Shown: positions 43,045 through 51,215, counted from the stretch's first letter. The stretch: DNA of 64,000 bases from Oscillatoriales cyanobacterium (GCA_004294385.1 REAP01000018.1:1-64000); one strand, 5' to 3'. Numbers and translations: made by a program. Notes: generated from the letters alone by a model not told the origin.

Positions 43045-44556
43045 ATGCTTTGTGATTACTTAGTACAAATCCTCACCGCCCGCGTCTACGATGTTGCCCA
43101 AGAAACACCTCTAGAAGTCGCCCCCAATCTATCAGCACGACTCAACAATCAATTGCTGCTGAAGCGAGAGGATATGCAGTCTGTCTTTTCGTTCAAACTG
43201 CGAGGTGCTTATAACAAAATGGCGCAACTTTCGCCGGAATTGCTAGCAAAAGGGGCGATCGCAGCTTCTGCCGGAAATCACGCCCAAGGAGTCGCCCTCG
43301 CCGCCCGTCACCTGGGAACTCGTGCAGTGATAGTCATGCCCGAAACTACGCCCCAGGTCAAGGTAAATGCGGTGATAGCCCGTGGTGGAGAGGTGGTTTT
43401 GCATGGTGATACTTATGATGATGCTTATGCTTTTGCGCGCCAATTAGAGGCGGAAACAGGCATGACTTTTGTTCACCCTTTTGATGATCCTCATGTGATT
43501 GCGGGACAGGGTACGATCGGGATGGAAATTCTGCGACAACATCAAAAACCAATTCATGCGATTTTTGTGGCAATTGGCGGCGGTGGATTGATTTCGGGAA
43601 TTGGGGCTTATGTGAAAAGGTTGCGGCCGGAAATTAAAATTATTGGTGTTGAACCTGTGGATTCGGATGCGATGAATCAGTCTTTGAAAGCGGGGAAACG
43701 GGTGCGTTTGTCGCAGGTTGGTTTATTTGCTGATGGCGTGGCGGTACGGGAAGTGGGAGAAGAAACTTTTCGGCTTTGTCAGCAATATGTGGATGAGATT
43801 ATTTTGGTGGATACGGATGATATTTGTGCGGCGATTAAGGATGTTTTTGAGGATACGCGATCGATCTTAGAACCCGCTGGCGCATTGGCAATCGCAGGTG
43901 CGAAAGCTTACGTGGAACGGGAACAAATCGAAGCACAAACGTTAGTTGCCGTTGCTTGCGGTGCAAACATGAATTTCGATCGCCTGCGTTTTGTAGCAGA
44001 AAGAGCCGAATTTGGTGAACGCCGCGAAGCTATTTTTGCTGTCACAATTCCCGAACAACCGGGAAGTCTCCGCAGATTTTGTGAATGTCTGGGAAAACGC
44101 AATTTAACTGAATTTAGCTATCGAATTGCAGATGAGAAAGCAGCACATATTTTTATCGGTGTCCAAATTCAAAACCGTGCCGATGCGATTAAAATAGCCG
44201 CTAGTTTTGAAGATTGTGGCTTCAAAACTTTGGATTTAACTGATGATGAATTAACGAAATTGCACTTACGGCATATGGTGGGCGGGCGTTCAATGCTGGC
44301 AGATCATGAGTTATTTTATCGCTTTGAATTTCCCGAACGTCCGGGTGCGTTGATGAAGTTTGTCGGTTCGATGAGTCCTAACTGGAATATCAGCGTTTTT
44401 CACTATCGGAATAATGGGGCTGATTACGGGCGAATTGTGGTGGGAATTCAGGTGCCACCAGATGAGATGAGGGAGTGGCAGGCTTTTTTGGATACGCTGG
44501 GGTATCAGTATGGGGATGAGAGTCAAAATCCGGCTTATAAGCTATTTTTGAGGTAG
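43045..44556 (+). CDS. ilvA: Threonine ammonia-lyase, biosynthetic
   Basis: 503 residues. PLP-dependent fold-type II domain: PLP Lys in SVFSFKLRGAYNKM, glycine/Asn loop ASAGNHAQGVALAA, and the phosphate-binding IGGGGLISGIGAYVK. Two C-terminal ACT-like regulatory domains: EAIFAVTIPEQPGSLRRFCECLG and YRFEFPERPGALMKFVGSM. This arrangement marks the isoleucine-inhibited biosynthetic enzyme (first step of isoleucine synthesis from threonine). The ATG at 43045 lacks a clear ribosome site. Confidence 0.95.
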   Translation: MLCDYLVQILTARVYDVAQETPLEVAPNLSARLNNQLLLKREDMQSVFSFKLRGAYNKMAQLSPELLAKGAIAASAGNHAQGVALAARHLGTRAVIVMPETTPQVKVNAVIARGGEVVLHGDTYDDAYAFARQLEAETGMTFVHPFDDPHVIAGQGTIGMEILRQHQKPIHAIFVAIGGGGLISGIGAYVKRLRPEIKIIGVEPVDSDAMNQSLKAGKRVRLSQVGLFADGVAVREVGEETFRLCQQYVDEIILVDTDDICAAIKDVFEDTRSILEPAGALAIAGAKAYVEREQIEAQTLVAVACGANMNFDRLRFVAERAEFGERREAIFAVTIPEQPGSLRRFCECLGKRNLTEFSYRIADEKAAHIFIGVQIQNRADAIKIAASFEDCGFKTLDLTDDELTKLHLRHMVGGRSMLADHELFYRFEFPERPGALMKFVGSMSPNWNISVFHYRNNGADYGRIVVGIQVPPDEMREWQAFLDTLGYQYGDESQNPAYKLFLR

Positions 44557-44589
44557 TTTGGTTTGTTGTCTTGAAACTAATTAATATTT

Positions 44590-45798
44590 ATGAACGTTCT
44601 CAAAAAAATATTGCCGTTTTTTTTGATGGTTTTTGGTGTTGGTATTTTGGTAATAGTTGCATATTTTGCGATCGAACAACTTTCCAGTCCAATCAGTTAT
44701 TTTCAACCTGTCGATAGCAGAGATGGTGCAGAGTTGTACAAAAAAGAACTACCCAATGGAAATCGGGCTTATCTGCAAGTTATTGATGTGCAAAAAATGC
44801 AAATAGACCAGTTAATTGGCGAGGTCGATCGCATGGCTTTCAAGAAAGGATTGTACTATCAGGGAGAAAATAAGTATTACAGTCCTTTCTTTAAGAGCAA
44901 GTTATTCTCTGAAGTTACAGAAGAATATAAAAAGCTTTACGGTAATGGTATTTTTTCTGTCATTAATTGTTCTTTTTTTGAACAATACAAACGCAGTACG
45001 CAGTTATCTTTTCCTATCAAATTTAACGGTCAAGTTATCACTGGCGGTAATGGTACTTATGGCCCAGTCAAAAAACCTAAAGATGGGCGGTATAAAAATG
45101 TTCGATTGAAAGCTTTGGTTTGGAACGATCGAGAAGCTTATATCACAAACTATGAACCGAAAACTGGAAAGCCTTTGAATCAAAAAGAAGTCCAAAATGC
45201 AGTTGTTACTTACGAATATAAGCACCATCCAGCTAAACTATTATCCAAAAATCCAGCTAATAGGTATCATGTCATCGGTACGCTGGACAAAGATGGTCGT
45301 AAGGGTAATGAATTGCTGGCAATAATCACAGTTAATGAAGCGACATTAGACTTAGCAGCTAAGTTACTGCGAGAATTCGGGGTGAAAGGAGATATAGTGA
45401 CGATAGACGGTGGAGCCTCAACTTATCTATTCAATCCTAAAATTGGCGAAATCATGTTGCCTAAATCGAATAACTTTGCGACGCGCGAGTTGCCACATTA
45501 TTTGGGATTTAGGAGTAGAAAATCTAAGCCGGCTTTACCAAAAATATTGGTTTCTAAACCAGCAGAAAAAGTGCAGGTGGAAGCGAATAAACCTTATTTG
45601 ATTTTGTGGAGAGACAATATTCAGGAACAGGTGAAGATTGAGCTGTATGAAGAGAATAAGTCTGTGCAAAGTATAGCTAATAGTGCTAGTAGTGATGGGG
45701 TTTACGAATGGAAACCGAAGATTGCTGTCAAACCTGGATCTTTGATTCGGATTTCAAGTGTTAAAAATGCTAAGGTGTCTGGGGCATTTCAGTTATGA
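44590..45798 (+). CDS. Membrane-anchored NAGPA-like (phosphodiester glycosidase family) protein
   Basis: 402 residues. N-terminal membrane helix (ILPFFLMVFGVGILVIVAYFAI), then an extracytoplasmic domain with NGIFSVINCSFFEQ, and late LLREFGVKGDIVTIDGGASTYLFN, the D-G-G-x-S motif of the NAGPA/DUF2233 fold. After residue 310 comes a beta-rich C-terminal domain (KPYLILWRDNIQEQVKIELYEENK). Family members cleave phosphodiester-linked sugars; the substrate here is unknown but cell-wall or exopolysaccharide turnover is likely. Starts 34 bp after ilvA. Confidence 0.8.
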   Translation: MNVLKKILPFFLMVFGVGILVIVAYFAIEQLSSPISYFQPVDSRDGAELYKKELPNGNRAYLQVIDVQKMQIDQLIGEVDRMAFKKGLYYQGENKYYSPFFKSKLFSEVTEEYKKLYGNGIFSVINCSFFEQYKRSTQLSFPIKFNGQVITGGNGTYGPVKKPKDGRYKNVRLKALVWNDREAYITNYEPKTGKPLNQKEVQNAVVTYEYKHHPAKLLSKNPANRYHVIGTLDKDGRKGNELLAIITVNEATLDLAAKLLREFGVKGDIVTIDGGASTYLFNPKIGEIMLPKSNNFATRELPHYLGFRSRKSKPALPKILVSKPAEKVQVEANKPYLILWRDNIQEQVKIELYEENKSVQSIANSASSDGVYEWKPKIAVKPGSLIRISSVKNAKVSGAFQL

Positions 45799-45965
45799 TC
45801 GTGGTTGGGGAATAGGTCTCATTTGGATCGCAAATTTTGCACATTTTGAACGCTAAGTCCGGTTATTTGGGCTATGGTTGCGTCATCTAGGCGATCGAGT
45901 AACTGCCGTGCGATCGGACTTGATGGGTGCCATAGCCTGTCGATGCCAAGATTTTAGGACTTACG

Positions 45966-46047
45966 AAAAAAACCCGGTTTCTGCCTTAATATTTCGGTTC
46001 GATTCACCCGGTCACTGAGCGTAGCCGAAGTGTTCGGAGAAACCGGG
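45966..46047. repeat. AAACCCGGTTTC dispersed repeat pair
   Basis: AAAACCCGGTTTCTGCC (45969-) and its inverse GAGAAACCGGGTTTTTAG (46037-) enclose a decayed CACTGAGCGTAGCCGAAGTG copy. The rest of the 338-bp gap (45799-46136) has HIP1-like sites and no gene. Confidence 0.8.
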
Positions 46048-46136
46048 TTTTTAGCCCCGCGTGTATCCAGGACTGTTACGACAATTCGCTCTGATGTTTT
46101 ATAATTAAGAAGATAACACTAAACTTTGATATTTTT

Positions 46137-46634
46137 ATGCAAACACCACAAGTCGAACCAATACCGGGAAACTTAATACAAAGTCTTTATGAAACTGATT
46201 TTTTTGCTTGGACTCAGGAACAAGCAAAACTCCTCAAACATCGAGAATGGAATCAACTAGATTTACCGAATTTAATCGAGGAGATTGAGTCATTGGGAAA
46301 ACAACAACGTGCCGAACTAAGAAATCGCTTAAAGGTGTTACTTGGGCATTTATTAAAATGGGAATATCAAGTAGAACGACGCAGCCGTAGCTGGTTAATG
46401 ACGATTCGCATTCAGCGTCGCGATACTCAAGAATTGCTGTCAGAAAATCCTAGTCTTAAACCCTATCTTCAGGAAGCATTGCAAAAAATATATGAAAGCG
46501 GTAGAGATTTGGCAACAGGAGAAACCAACTTGCCACTAAAAACTTTCCCAGAGAATTGCCCGTATACCTCAGAAGACATTTTTAGCGATCGCTTTTATCC
46601 TGGTGAACCTGCAACAGATGATGTGATGGAATGA
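46137..46634 (+). CDS. DUF29 family protein
   Basis: 165 residues: LYETDFFAWTQEQAKLLKHREWNQLDLPNLIEEIESLGKQQRAELRNRLKVLLGHLLKWEYQVERRSRSW, followed by NPSLKPYLQEALQKIYESGRDLATGETNL. All-helical DUF29, very common in cyanobacteria, function unknown. Spread by gene family expansion much like Uma2. No operon partners. The downstream 190 bp hold HIP1 octamers and nothing else visible. Confidence 0.93.
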   Translation: MQTPQVEPIPGNLIQSLYETDFFAWTQEQAKLLKHREWNQLDLPNLIEEIESLGKQQRAELRNRLKVLLGHLLKWEYQVERRSRSWLMTIRIQRRDTQELLSENPSLKPYLQEALQKIYESGRDLATGETNLPLKTFPENCPYTSEDIFSDRFYPGEPATDDVME

Positions 46635-46824
46635 GAACGATCGCAGATAGTTGTCTAATGCTAGGGAGTAATTCTGTTAGTGCGATCGGTTGTTTTCCTA
46701 CGATGCGTCTATGTTAACGGTAGCAGGTCAACGTAGTAATTGCAACTTCTAGGGGAGTTTCACAAAAATAGGCGCGATCGCATTTTAGTTGCGATCGCGC
46801 GACGGTATGATATTCCGTAGTGTT

Positions 46825-47193
46825 TTATTCGGAAAGATTTGAGCAATCATTAAAGTACGAAATGAGTGCTTCACCAACAGCTTTTGTAACTCCAGCAGCT
46901 ACCACTGATTTTGCTGCCCATCCGAAGACAGGAACAAAATCAAGGACTGAGTGTGCAATTTTACTGCCAATGAGTGGAGCCGCAATTGTAGCAAACACTG
47001 CCCCAGCTTGAGTTTTATCCATATCAACATCAAAAATTGACCCGACTTGCAAAACCATTGTTACATCGCCTCCAGTCATCAGGTAATGAGAACCTGGAAT
47101 CCAAGCCACACTTGCAAATCCCAAAGCCCATTTATTAATAGCCGAACGTGCTTGTTCTCTTGCTTGTCTTTTGTTAGATGCTGCCATAACCAT
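46825..47193 (-). CDS. DUF697-like small membrane protein
   Basis: 122 residues. After a basic N-terminus (ASNKRQAREQARSAINKWALGFASVAWIPG) come glycine/alanine-rich hydrophobic segments: DMDKTQAGAVFATIAAPLIGSKIAHSVLDFVPVFGWAAKSVVAAGVTKAVGEALISYF. The 'L..IPG...v.....a..YGV.lsk.qa...l....G.....a..lldf.PgiGW..k...AG..T.aiGea.i.yF' layout matches DUF697/YcjF-type proteins. Start at 47193 or 47187 cannot be decided. It is divergent from the HTH gene at 47419. Confidence 0.65.
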   Translation of the reverse strand: MVMAASNKRQAREQARSAINKWALGFASVAWIPGSHYLMTGGDVTMVLQVGSIFDVDMDKTQAGAVFATIAAPLIGSKIAHSVLDFVPVFGWAAKSVVAAGVTKAVGEALISYFNDCSNLSE

Positions 47194-47310
47194 CGCCGAT
47201 CATTTTTTGGGTTTAAGTTAGCTCAAAAAGCTTTTGAGGTTGGTAGATGCAATTTTAGGTTTATTTTTTTACTATGTTAAACAGATCCCAAAAAAATGTA
47301 AAGGAAAAAA

Positions 47311-47418
47311 AGTTGGAAAAAGTGGGAACTTCCTAAAAATCCGATCCGAAGCCAAAAAAGTGGGAAAAAGTGGGAAAAAGTTTGCTATAGTAACTAAAAT
47401 TATCCCACCATCCCACCT
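47311..47418 (+). promoter_or_regulatory. Iteron-like AAAAAGTGGGA repeats around a -10 in front of the HTH gene
   Basis: Direct copies of GGAAAAAGTGGGA-like sequence at 47315-47327 and, in tandem at 10-bp spacing, at 47354-47365 and 47364-47375 with a further half copy to 47381. They are followed by TATAGT (47385-47390) and then by two inverted copies, TCCCACC (47403-47409, 47410-47417) just before the ATG. Such symmetric placement suggests autoregulation by the product. Inference only. Confidence 0.5.
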
Positions 47419-47934
47419 ATGGACAGTCCTCAGATATTGCAATTTGTCGATCGAGCTGTCTGGGCTAGGACAGGCAAACATCTAAATAACTTGCAGCGGG
47501 GGATTATTTCGGGAATACTGAAGCGTCAAAGATATGCTGACGTTGCAGAAACTTATGGTTATAGCTCCCAGCACGTTAAAAAGGGTAGCCACGAGCTTTT
47601 GCAAATGTTATCTGAAGTGTTTGGTGAACAAGTTAAGAAAAGTAATCTTGAATCCGTCTTAGAACGGCATATAAATCAGACTATAACAACTCTCGGTAAT
47701 AAAAATAATCAAAAAATTATTGGTATTAGCTACATTAACAACTGTTCTAATCCCTCTACTCCTACCCCAGATCAAAGTCAGCCGGAAACTCCCGACTTGC
47801 AGGAGGAAACCAAAAATAAAACTAAGATTGAAACAATAGATAAATTACGGCAGTTTGGCTTGAGCGACGAGCAAATTGCAGAAGCGCTAGATATACCTTT
47901 AGAGCAGGTTAAACAGGTGGACTTGGAGGAGTAA
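47419..47934 (+). CDS. vMAP-type N-terminal HTH protein, stand-alone
   Basis: 171 residues. Residues 1-85 match the helix-turn-helix domain usually found at the N-terminus of vWA-MoxR-associated (vMAP) and NB-ARC/AAA-like cyanobacterial proteins: QILQFVDRAVWARTGKHLNNLQRGIISGILKRQRYADVAETYGYSSQHVKKGSHELLQMLSEVFGE. Here no large effector or ATPase domain follows. A low-complexity linker (SNPSTPTPDQSQPETPD) leads to a second small helical domain, IDKLRQFGLSDEQIAEALDIPLEQVKQV, another HTH-like unit. Probably a regulator; the promoter repeats fit autoregulation. Confidence 0.75.
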   Translation: MDSPQILQFVDRAVWARTGKHLNNLQRGIISGILKRQRYADVAETYGYSSQHVKKGSHELLQMLSEVFGEQVKKSNLESVLERHINQTITTLGNKNNQKIIGISYINNCSNPSTPTPDQSQPETPDLQEETKNKTKIETIDKLRQFGLSDEQIAEALDIPLEQVKQVDLEE

Positions 47935-47959
47935 ATCTGCGCTATTTTCGATCTCAATG

Positions 47960-48265
47960 TCACGGTTCTTGTTCCTGAAATAGAGATGGGATATCTCGGC
48001 GGCCGCTGACTACACGAAGAATCTCAATGCCATCATCTAAAAGTTGGTAGAAGATGATGTAGCCATCCAAAGGCAGACCTCGCAAGTTTGGACGTATTTC
48101 TATATAACTTCTGCCTAAATTAGGAAAGTTGACTAATTGTTGGCAGCGACGCGCAAAATCTTGAAAAAAGCGCTCACCGGCTTCGATGTTGTTCGTAGTG
48201 AAATAATAATCAGTAATTTCGTTGAGGTCAAGGCTTGCCAGAACATTGATGAGATAGCGTTTCAT
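47960..48265 (-). CDS. RelE/ParE family toxin
   Basis: 101 residues: RYLINVLASLDLNEITDYYFTTNNIEAGERFFQDFARRCQQLVNFPNLGRSYIEIRPNLRGLPLDGYIIFYQLLDDGIEILRVVSGRRDIPSLF. The fold pattern (A-x-x-D-L-x-E-I-x-x-Y, FPxxGR, RgLPlxxYIIFY, IxRVvxGxRD) is ParE. ParE toxins poison DNA gyrase; RelE-like ones cut mRNA; sequence favours ParE. Overlaps the antitoxin gene by 4 bp. Confidence 0.93.
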   Translation of the reverse strand: MKRYLINVLASLDLNEITDYYFTTNNIEAGERFFQDFARRCQQLVNFPNLGRSYIEIRPNLRGLPLDGYIIFYQLLDDGIEILRVVSGRRDIPSLFQEQEP

Positions 48266-48528
48266 TGTTGAGTCTCGCGCGCTTGCCGGAAACGATCCAA
48301 AATCCCTGCAATAAAAGTTTCGCCATCAATCGGTGGAGTATGTTCGGACATGGCAACCGCAGCATCTATCTTAACTCGTACAGCATCGATCCATTGGCGA
48401 TCGGCGCGATCGTATTCATCTAACAATCGCAAAGCGACTTCCAGCACTTCTTCGGCAGAGCCATATTTACCAGTTTGCAGTTTAGTCTGAATGAATATCT
48501 CTTGGGTTTTCGTTAGCGTAATGCTCAT
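48262..48528 (-). CDS. ParD-like antitoxin
   Basis: 88 residues. SITLTKTQEIFIQTKLQTGKYGSAEEVLEVALRLLDEYDRADRQWIDAVRVKIDAAVAM: ribbon-helix-helix N-terminus followed by an extended toxin-binding C-terminus, as in ParD/CC2985-type antitoxins. First gene of the pair; product probably represses its own promoter. Confidence 0.93.
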   Translation of the reverse strand: MSITLTKTQEIFIQTKLQTGKYGSAEEVLEVALRLLDEYDRADRQWIDAVRVKIDAAVAMSEHTPPIDGETFIAGILDRFRQARETQQ

Positions 48529-48615
48529 AGTATTGATTTACCCGTTTGTTTTAATTATATCGCATCGATCCATCTTTGAAACTGGCGATCGGCAAAATTA
48601 GCATACCAAATAATT

Positions 48616-48933
48616 TCAAACCAGCACCGGACGACTTCTCAGCGGCACAAGAATTTCATGCAAAATACTAGGCTTCGCACTAAGATACACTTCACCACAA
48701 TTAGCCTCGTTATATCCAACAATAATTGCACCGATCGCACTACCGATTTCAGGATACATCTCTTCACTCATCTCTCCATTATCCAAAAAGTCTGGAATTT
48801 TAATCAAACCTTTGACACCATCTTCACCAATATTAACAAACAGTCCAAAGGGAGCATGATATTCAACTTTACCCAGCAAAAACTGCCCCAATCTGTACTT
48901 TAACTTAATTTGTTCCCAGCTTTGATTATCCAT
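48616..48933 (-). CDS. S1 RNA-binding domain protein
   Basis: 105 residues with one S1 domain: GQFLLGKVEYHAPFGLFVNIGEDGVKGLIKIPDFLD, the OB-fold with aromatic RNA-binding surface, and GSAIGAIIVGYNEANCGEVYLSAKPS. Third gene of a putative three-gene operon (49512 to 48616): its start is 5 bp after the preceding stop. The C-terminal 29 codons are duplicated at 49628-49718. Function unknown; possibly RNA binding in the toxin-antitoxin-like unit. Confidence 0.8.
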   Translation of the reverse strand: MDNQSWEQIKLKYRLGQFLLGKVEYHAPFGLFVNIGEDGVKGLIKIPDFLDNGEMSEEMYPEIGSAIGAIIVGYNEANCGEVYLSAKPSILHEILVPLRSRPVLV

Positions 48934-48938
48934 AATAT

Positions 48939-49304
48939 TCAGTGTGCTTTGAGGACTCGTGGAAATTGGTTGAGTATGGCAAACAAGCGTTGAGGTACAA
49001 TTACCTCAATTCGCTCGTAACCGTCTTTCTCATCATAGCGATATTCCAGCGACTTGAAATACTGCTCATAAATTGACTGATCAATTGAAACCTCCAGTAT
49101 CCCTTCTTTATAGCTTTGATTATACTCTTCTGCAATACTTCGATCGTGGGGGCCTGCAAAATAGGAATTTCCATCGACATAAGGAGGATTATATGGAAAA
49201 TCGACTGGTTGAAATCCCTCTTTCAGTAATTTCTGACCTTTGCGTTTTTGAGGTGCTTTGTAAATCGTAATTATTTGGGGCGATTGTGACTGACCAGGTT
49301 CCAT
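48939..49304 (-). CDS. Hypothetical protein, weakly ART-like
   Basis: 121 residues from ATG 49304; a GTG at 49340 would make 133. I do not recognise it firmly. The pattern TIYKAPQKRKGQKLLKEGF, then NSYFAGPHDRSIAEEYNQSYKEGILEVSID, then YERIEVIVPQRLFAILNQFPR resembles the three strands of ADP-ribosyltransferase-type toxins (first strand with a basic residue, a 'YFa...iA..Y' block and a late E-v-x-v-P). This is a judgment from pattern alone. Its place between an antitoxin-like gene and an S1 protein supports a toxin role. Confidence 0.45.
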   Translation of the reverse strand: MEPGQSQSPQIITIYKAPQKRKGQKLLKEGFQPVDFPYNPPYVDGNSYFAGPHDRSIAEEYNQSYKEGILEVSIDQSIYEQYFKSLEYRYDEKDGYERIEVIVPQRLFAILNQFPRVLKAH

Positions 49305-49320
49305 GTAAAATGCTTCAAAT

Positions 49321-49512
49321 TTACCGACATTTTCCTTCACTAAATGCTTGTTCTGCTTGTCGAATCAAGGGGTCAAATTTGCCTGCTTTCAAATCCTCTT
49401 CAATTTGTCTATCCCATAGAGCTTCTTGGAACTCTTCAAACCATTCGACAAACTCTGCGAGTTCATTCTGTGGAAGTTGCTTTACTGCTGTCTTGAGTTC
49501 TGTAATGTTCAT
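49321..49512 (-). CDS. Antitoxin-like small helical protein
   Basis: 63 residues: NITELKTAVKQLPQNELAEFVEWFEEFQEALWDRQIEEDLKAGKFDPLIRQAEQAFSEGKCR. The 'LP..EL..f..W..e.....WD.QIe.D...GK.d.L...A......G' pattern is that of widespread antitoxin-like proteins usually paired with RelE toxins in cyanobacteria. Here the partner is the unknown gene at 48939, whose start is 16 bp downstream (or overlaps, if the GTG start is used). Confidence 0.7.
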   Translation of the reverse strand: MNITELKTAVKQLPQNELAEFVEWFEEFQEALWDRQIEEDLKAGKFDPLIRQAEQAFSEGKCR

Positions 49513-49627
49513 GGTAATTAACTTTTTTTACTAATGGCCGTTTAGCTGTGTACTCTAATTATATCGCATCAGTTCTCGAAACCAGTGGCAAAATTTGGAT
49601 TTTGCGATCTTAGCATACCAAATTATT

Positions 49628-49718
49628 TCAAACCAGCACCGGACGACTTCTCAGTGGCACAAGAATTTCATGCAAAACACTAGGCTTCGCACTAAGATAC
49701 ACTTCACCACAATTAGCC
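49628..49718 (-). pseudogene. Duplicated C-terminal fragment of the S1-domain gene
   Basis: 108 bp (49611-49718) match 48599-48706 with three differences. The reading frame is intact to the stop: it encodes ANCGEVYLSAKPSVLHEILV and the rest, with one Ile-to-Val change. The 5' part is missing; the left flank breaks off into a dispersed repeat at 49733. A short shared TTAATTATATCGCATC at 48551 and AATTATATCGCATC at 49557 extends the similarity. Confidence 0.85.
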
Positions 49719-49732
49719 CCCTGTATCTCTTA

Positions 49733-49784
49733 GTCTGCGGAGGCAGACTTCGTTTGTGTAGTAGCGGTTTCAACCGCCGAATGA
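49733..49784. repeat. Dispersed repeat (GCGGTTTCAACCGC family)
   Basis: GTCTGCGGAGGCAGAC hairpin followed by TTCGTTTGTGTAGTAGCGGT and its complement. Same family as 9984 and 53755. It separates two gene fragments (S1 and URC4). Confidence 0.85.
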
Positions 49785-49799
49785 TAGAAATGGTAGCTC

Positions 49800-49931
49800 T
49801 CATCTACCATTATTCAAAACGCGGAGTTTATTTTCGTAGGCTAAATTAAAAAGGCGATCGCACTTTTGGCGAATAGCAGCGGGACTCCTCAGATATTCCA
49901 CAGTCTCAAATTTAATATTAGGCTGATTCAT
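49800..49931 (-). pseudogene. URC4/urg3 (DUF1688) N-terminal remnant
   Basis: 43 codons from ATG 49931. The sequence FETVEYLRSPAAIRQKCDRLFNLAYENKL closely follows the N-terminus of URC4/Urg3 family proteins (YLRSPxAIRxRCxxLFxLAxxxxL), about 400 residues long when intact. The frame ends in a TGA at 49800 after a short random tail, next to a dispersed repeat. Loss of the remaining protein suggests deletion. URC4 acts in uracil catabolism in yeasts and bacteria. Confidence 0.65.
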
Positions 49932-49971
49932 AGGGAGTATCTCGATTTTATCAACATATCGGGAGGGGCGA

Positions 49972-50040
49972 AGCATTCGCGCTTAAAATCTCTCACATAA
50001 TCGATAGGATATGGGCGCGAATGCTTCTCCCCTACAAAAA
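49972..50040. repeat. Inverted repeat GGGGCGAAGCATTCGCGC
   Basis: GGGGCGAAGCATTCGCGC (49974-49991) pairs, with one mismatch, with GCGCGAATGCTTCTCCCC (50014-50031). It lies just downstream of the cyclase gene and may end its transcript. Confidence 0.8.
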
Positions 50041-50055
50041 TGGGATGCACCCGAT

Positions 50056-51138
50056 TCATATCACTAAGCATCGGTAAACATCATTTTCCTTGAAAAAGTC
50101 AAACTGACTGTAATCTAAGATATTATCCAATATCGCATTTCTATCTATTTTGATTAACTGATACTCCCACTTTGAGCCACTGACTTCGCGTTTGATTTGC
50201 TCAGAAACTATCACCGAATTTTTTTCATTCTTGGGAGATACTATTTTACTTAAATCTTCCAATCTGTCAGCTATGTTAATATCTTTGCCGTAAGTACAAG
50301 AGCGAAATATATACAAATTTCCTTTAGTCACTCCCACAGACAAGCCACAAGGTATTTTATGGCTGTCGATGAAAATCTTCCAATTTTTGCACAAACTTTC
50401 CATCGCTGCTAAGGCTGAGTGAGCTTCGGCAAAAGTTAACAGGTGCGAATCGCCAACTATACTCCGAATTGTGCCTCCGTATTCTTCACAAACTATTTTT
50501 TCAAAAGCATCGAAATTGGTGAGTAAATATTCAACATCTTTGATGGAATTAGATTCTTGATAAGCAATAAATCCTCTCAAATCTGCTTTAACTATTGCTT
50601 GATTTTCAATAATTCGCGTTTTATGACTTTGGTCAACTTTGTAGACTTTTTCAGGTTCACTCATCCCTTTCAAGGAAAACTCATTGACGAAGGATGTTTG
50701 CACTTCTGCTTTGTTGAGCGCTAGCCAAGCTGCTTGGGATAAATATATTTCATCCTGGGGGGTAACAGATTCTATGCGGGCTGTTAAATTAACTGTATCA
50801 CCAAAGATATCTTTATCTTGGTGCAAAACATCTCCTAATGTAATCGATACGCGAATAGCTAATCGTTCATCGTTGGATTTGCTAGATTGTTGTGCTCTCA
50901 ATTCCTGCTGCATTTCTAGGGCGGCCATAGCTGCGGCTGTGACGCTGGGAAAAATTAGCCAAAATGAATCGCCTTCTCCTTTAATCAAACTGCCTTCATT
51001 TCTGATACTAATATCTACAATAAAAGTTTTGTGTTCGTTTAATAAGCTACTTAAGCCCGACTGAGATAAATTTTTAACTCTGGCGGTATATCCGCAAATA
51101 TCTGTTTTTACTATCACAGTAGAACGCAAATTAGCCAT
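50056..51138 (-). CDS. Tandem class III cyclase-domain protein
   Basis: 360 residues from ATG 51138 (AAGGCAGG upstream). Two cyclase homology domains in tandem. Domain 1 (about 5-175): VIVKTDICGYTA (metal Asp), GSLIKGEGDSFW (Lys and second Asp) and FGDTVNLTARIES (the N-x3-R transition-state residues), so it looks catalytic. Domain 2 (about 180-350): AIVKADLRGFIA, SIVGDSHLL, then YGKDINIADRLEDL; the substrate Lys is Val here, so it is probably degenerate. No sensor domain or membrane helix. May form an internal heterodimer, as in mammalian enzymes. It lies between remnants of the uracil-catabolism genes. Confidence 0.85.
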   Translation of the reverse strand: MANLRSTVIVKTDICGYTARVKNLSQSGLSSLLNEHKTFIVDISIRNEGSLIKGEGDSFWLIFPSVTAAAMAALEMQQELRAQQSSKSNDERLAIRVSITLGDVLHQDKDIFGDTVNLTARIESVTPQDEIYLSQAAWLALNKAEVQTSFVNEFSLKGMSEPEKVYKVDQSHKTRIIENQAIVKADLRGFIAYQESNSIKDVEYLLTNFDAFEKIVCEEYGGTIRSIVGDSHLLTFAEAHSALAAMESLCKNWKIFIDSHKIPCGLSVGVTKGNLYIFRSCTYGKDINIADRLEDLSKIVSPKNEKNSVIVSEQIKREVSGSKWEYQLIKIDRNAILDNILDYSQFDFFKENDVYRCLVI

Positions 51139-51215
51139 AACCTGCCTTGATTGATAAAAAAAAACTAGCAATGAATTTTACTTTACCAAGACGCGATGAA
51201 TCGCGCCTTTACCTC

